The notes beneath the pieces were generated by a model. It saw nothing but the letters and a program-made list of their open reading frames with translations. It had not been told where the DNA came from and did no database searches. From the NCBI GenBank assembly GCA_902576045.1, contig CACGTU010000004.1, forward strand, positions 1 through 64,000: DNA of 64,000 nt, written 5' to 3'. This DNA comes from an uncultured Pelagibacteraceae bacterium. GTDB lineage: Bacteria; Pseudomonadota; Alphaproteobacteria; Pelagibacterales; Pelagibacteraceae. Both the position numbers and the translations under genes were made by a program. Positions 63,939 through 64,000 of this stretch are shown here, piece by piece. The first letter of the stretch is position 1. Each line of letters starts with the position of its first letter.

Positions 63939-63985
63939 TTGACACTATTCTGAAACTTATGTATTAATTAGAACAAAATAAGAAC
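63939..63985 (+). promoter_or_regulatory. Strong sigma-70-like promoter with an embedded SOS box
   Basis: A perfect -35 TTGACA (63939-63944), a 17-base spacer and a -10-like TATTAA (63962-63967) precede GAACAAAATAAGAAC (63971-63985). The last is an exact GAAC-N7-GAAC, the alphaproteobacterial LexA operator. The operator covers the expected transcription start, the classical position for repression. An ATG follows at 63990. Whether LexA is present in this genome cannot be seen here. Confidence 0.8.
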
Positions 63986-63989
63986 ATTT

Positions 63990-64000
63990 ATGAAGCTAAC
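63990..64000 (+). CDS. Start of a gene cut by the window edge, probably SOS-regulated
   Basis: Only ATG AAG CTA AC is visible (M-K-L, then probably Thr), so the product cannot be identified. The ATG lies five bases after an exact LexA-type operator and 22 bases after a promoter -10. A damage-response gene such as lexA, umuD-like or dinB-like would fit. No Shine-Dalgarno is visible between the operator and the ATG, so a downstream start is also possible. Confidence 0.4.

Noticed and set aside
1-64000. Mobile elements, CRISPR arrays, tRNA or rRNA genes
   Set aside because: No transposase, integrase, cas genes, regularly spaced repeats, or cloverleaf-like regions were recognised; gene-free gaps are too short for most of these.

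Overview
The window reads as a slice of a streamlined, AT-rich alphaproteobacterial chromosome, most likely Pelagibacterales (SAR11). The signs are very low GC, one- to tens-of-base gaps or overlaps between genes, no mobile elements, no CRISPR, no tRNA or rRNA that I could see, a tandem glycine riboswitch on the glycine cleavage operon, and a typical marine oligotroph gene set (EamA permeases, PhyH dioxygenase, Moco/formate dehydrogenase island, short paralogous GFA proteins). Coding density is near maximal: no gene-free stretch exceeds 300 bases, and the longest (27278-27508) is 231 bases.

Layout. 1-7.3 kb: end of purF, an HD-domain protein, a DUF255 thioredoxin-domain protein, glutathione synthesis (gshA, gshB), an EamA and an MFS permease. 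7.3-12.6 kb: MOSC protein, PhyH-type dioxygenase, short beta-carbonic anhydrase, an iron-type alcohol dehydrogenase broken by a homopolymer frameshift, YajQ, small proteins and a 2-hydroxyacid dehydrogenase. 12.6-16.9 kb (minus): an apparent operon of EamA permease, creatinase, arginine:glycine amidinotransferase-like enzyme and threonine aldolase. 16.9-32.1 kb: a molybdenum island containing moeA, mobA, a Fe-S scaffold, HPP protein, fdhD, a fused NuoE/NuoF-like formate dehydrogenase subunit, the formate dehydrogenase catalytic subunit, aldehyde dehydrogenase with its DUF779 partner, moaA-C-D-E, msrPQ and moaB. 32-39 kb: TauE, a DAO-family oxidoreductase, TspO, and a lipid cluster (SDR, DUF3833, cyclopropane synthase, DUF1365, FAD oxidoreductase). 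39-46.9 kb: gcvT-H-P behind the riboswitch, an EamA permease and 5-oxoprolinase pxpABC. 46.9-64 kb: housekeeping genes (panB, guaA, CBS-less guaB, rlmE, pssA, psd, icd, alaS, recA), a TolC-like porin, a glycerate kinase and three tandem GFA proteins. The window ends at a promoter bearing an alphaproteobacterial SOS-box motif.

How it fits together. Much of the accessory content converges on glycine and one-carbon metabolism. Threonine aldolase yields glycine plus acetaldehyde, and an aldehyde dehydrogenase is present. Creatinase yields sarcosine plus urea, the amidinotransferase interconverts glycine and guanidinoacetate, and gcvTHP oxidises glycine under riboswitch control. Formate dehydrogenase with its own cofactor pathway could finish C1 oxidation. 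This integrated view is inference. The individual family calls rest on visible motifs and on remembered family sequences, with no database search.

The strongest novel-looking points are: (1) a 12-base complementarity between the inter-aptamer linker of the glycine riboswitch and the gcvT ribosome-binding site and start codon, mutually exclusive with aptamer II P1, which gives an explicit translational ON-switch model; (2) the creatine/guanidinoacetate/threonine operon; (3) matching SOS-box-like operators upstream of recA and at the window end; (4) a one-base homopolymer frameshift in the alcohol dehydrogenase; (5) an IMP dehydrogenase without CBS domains.
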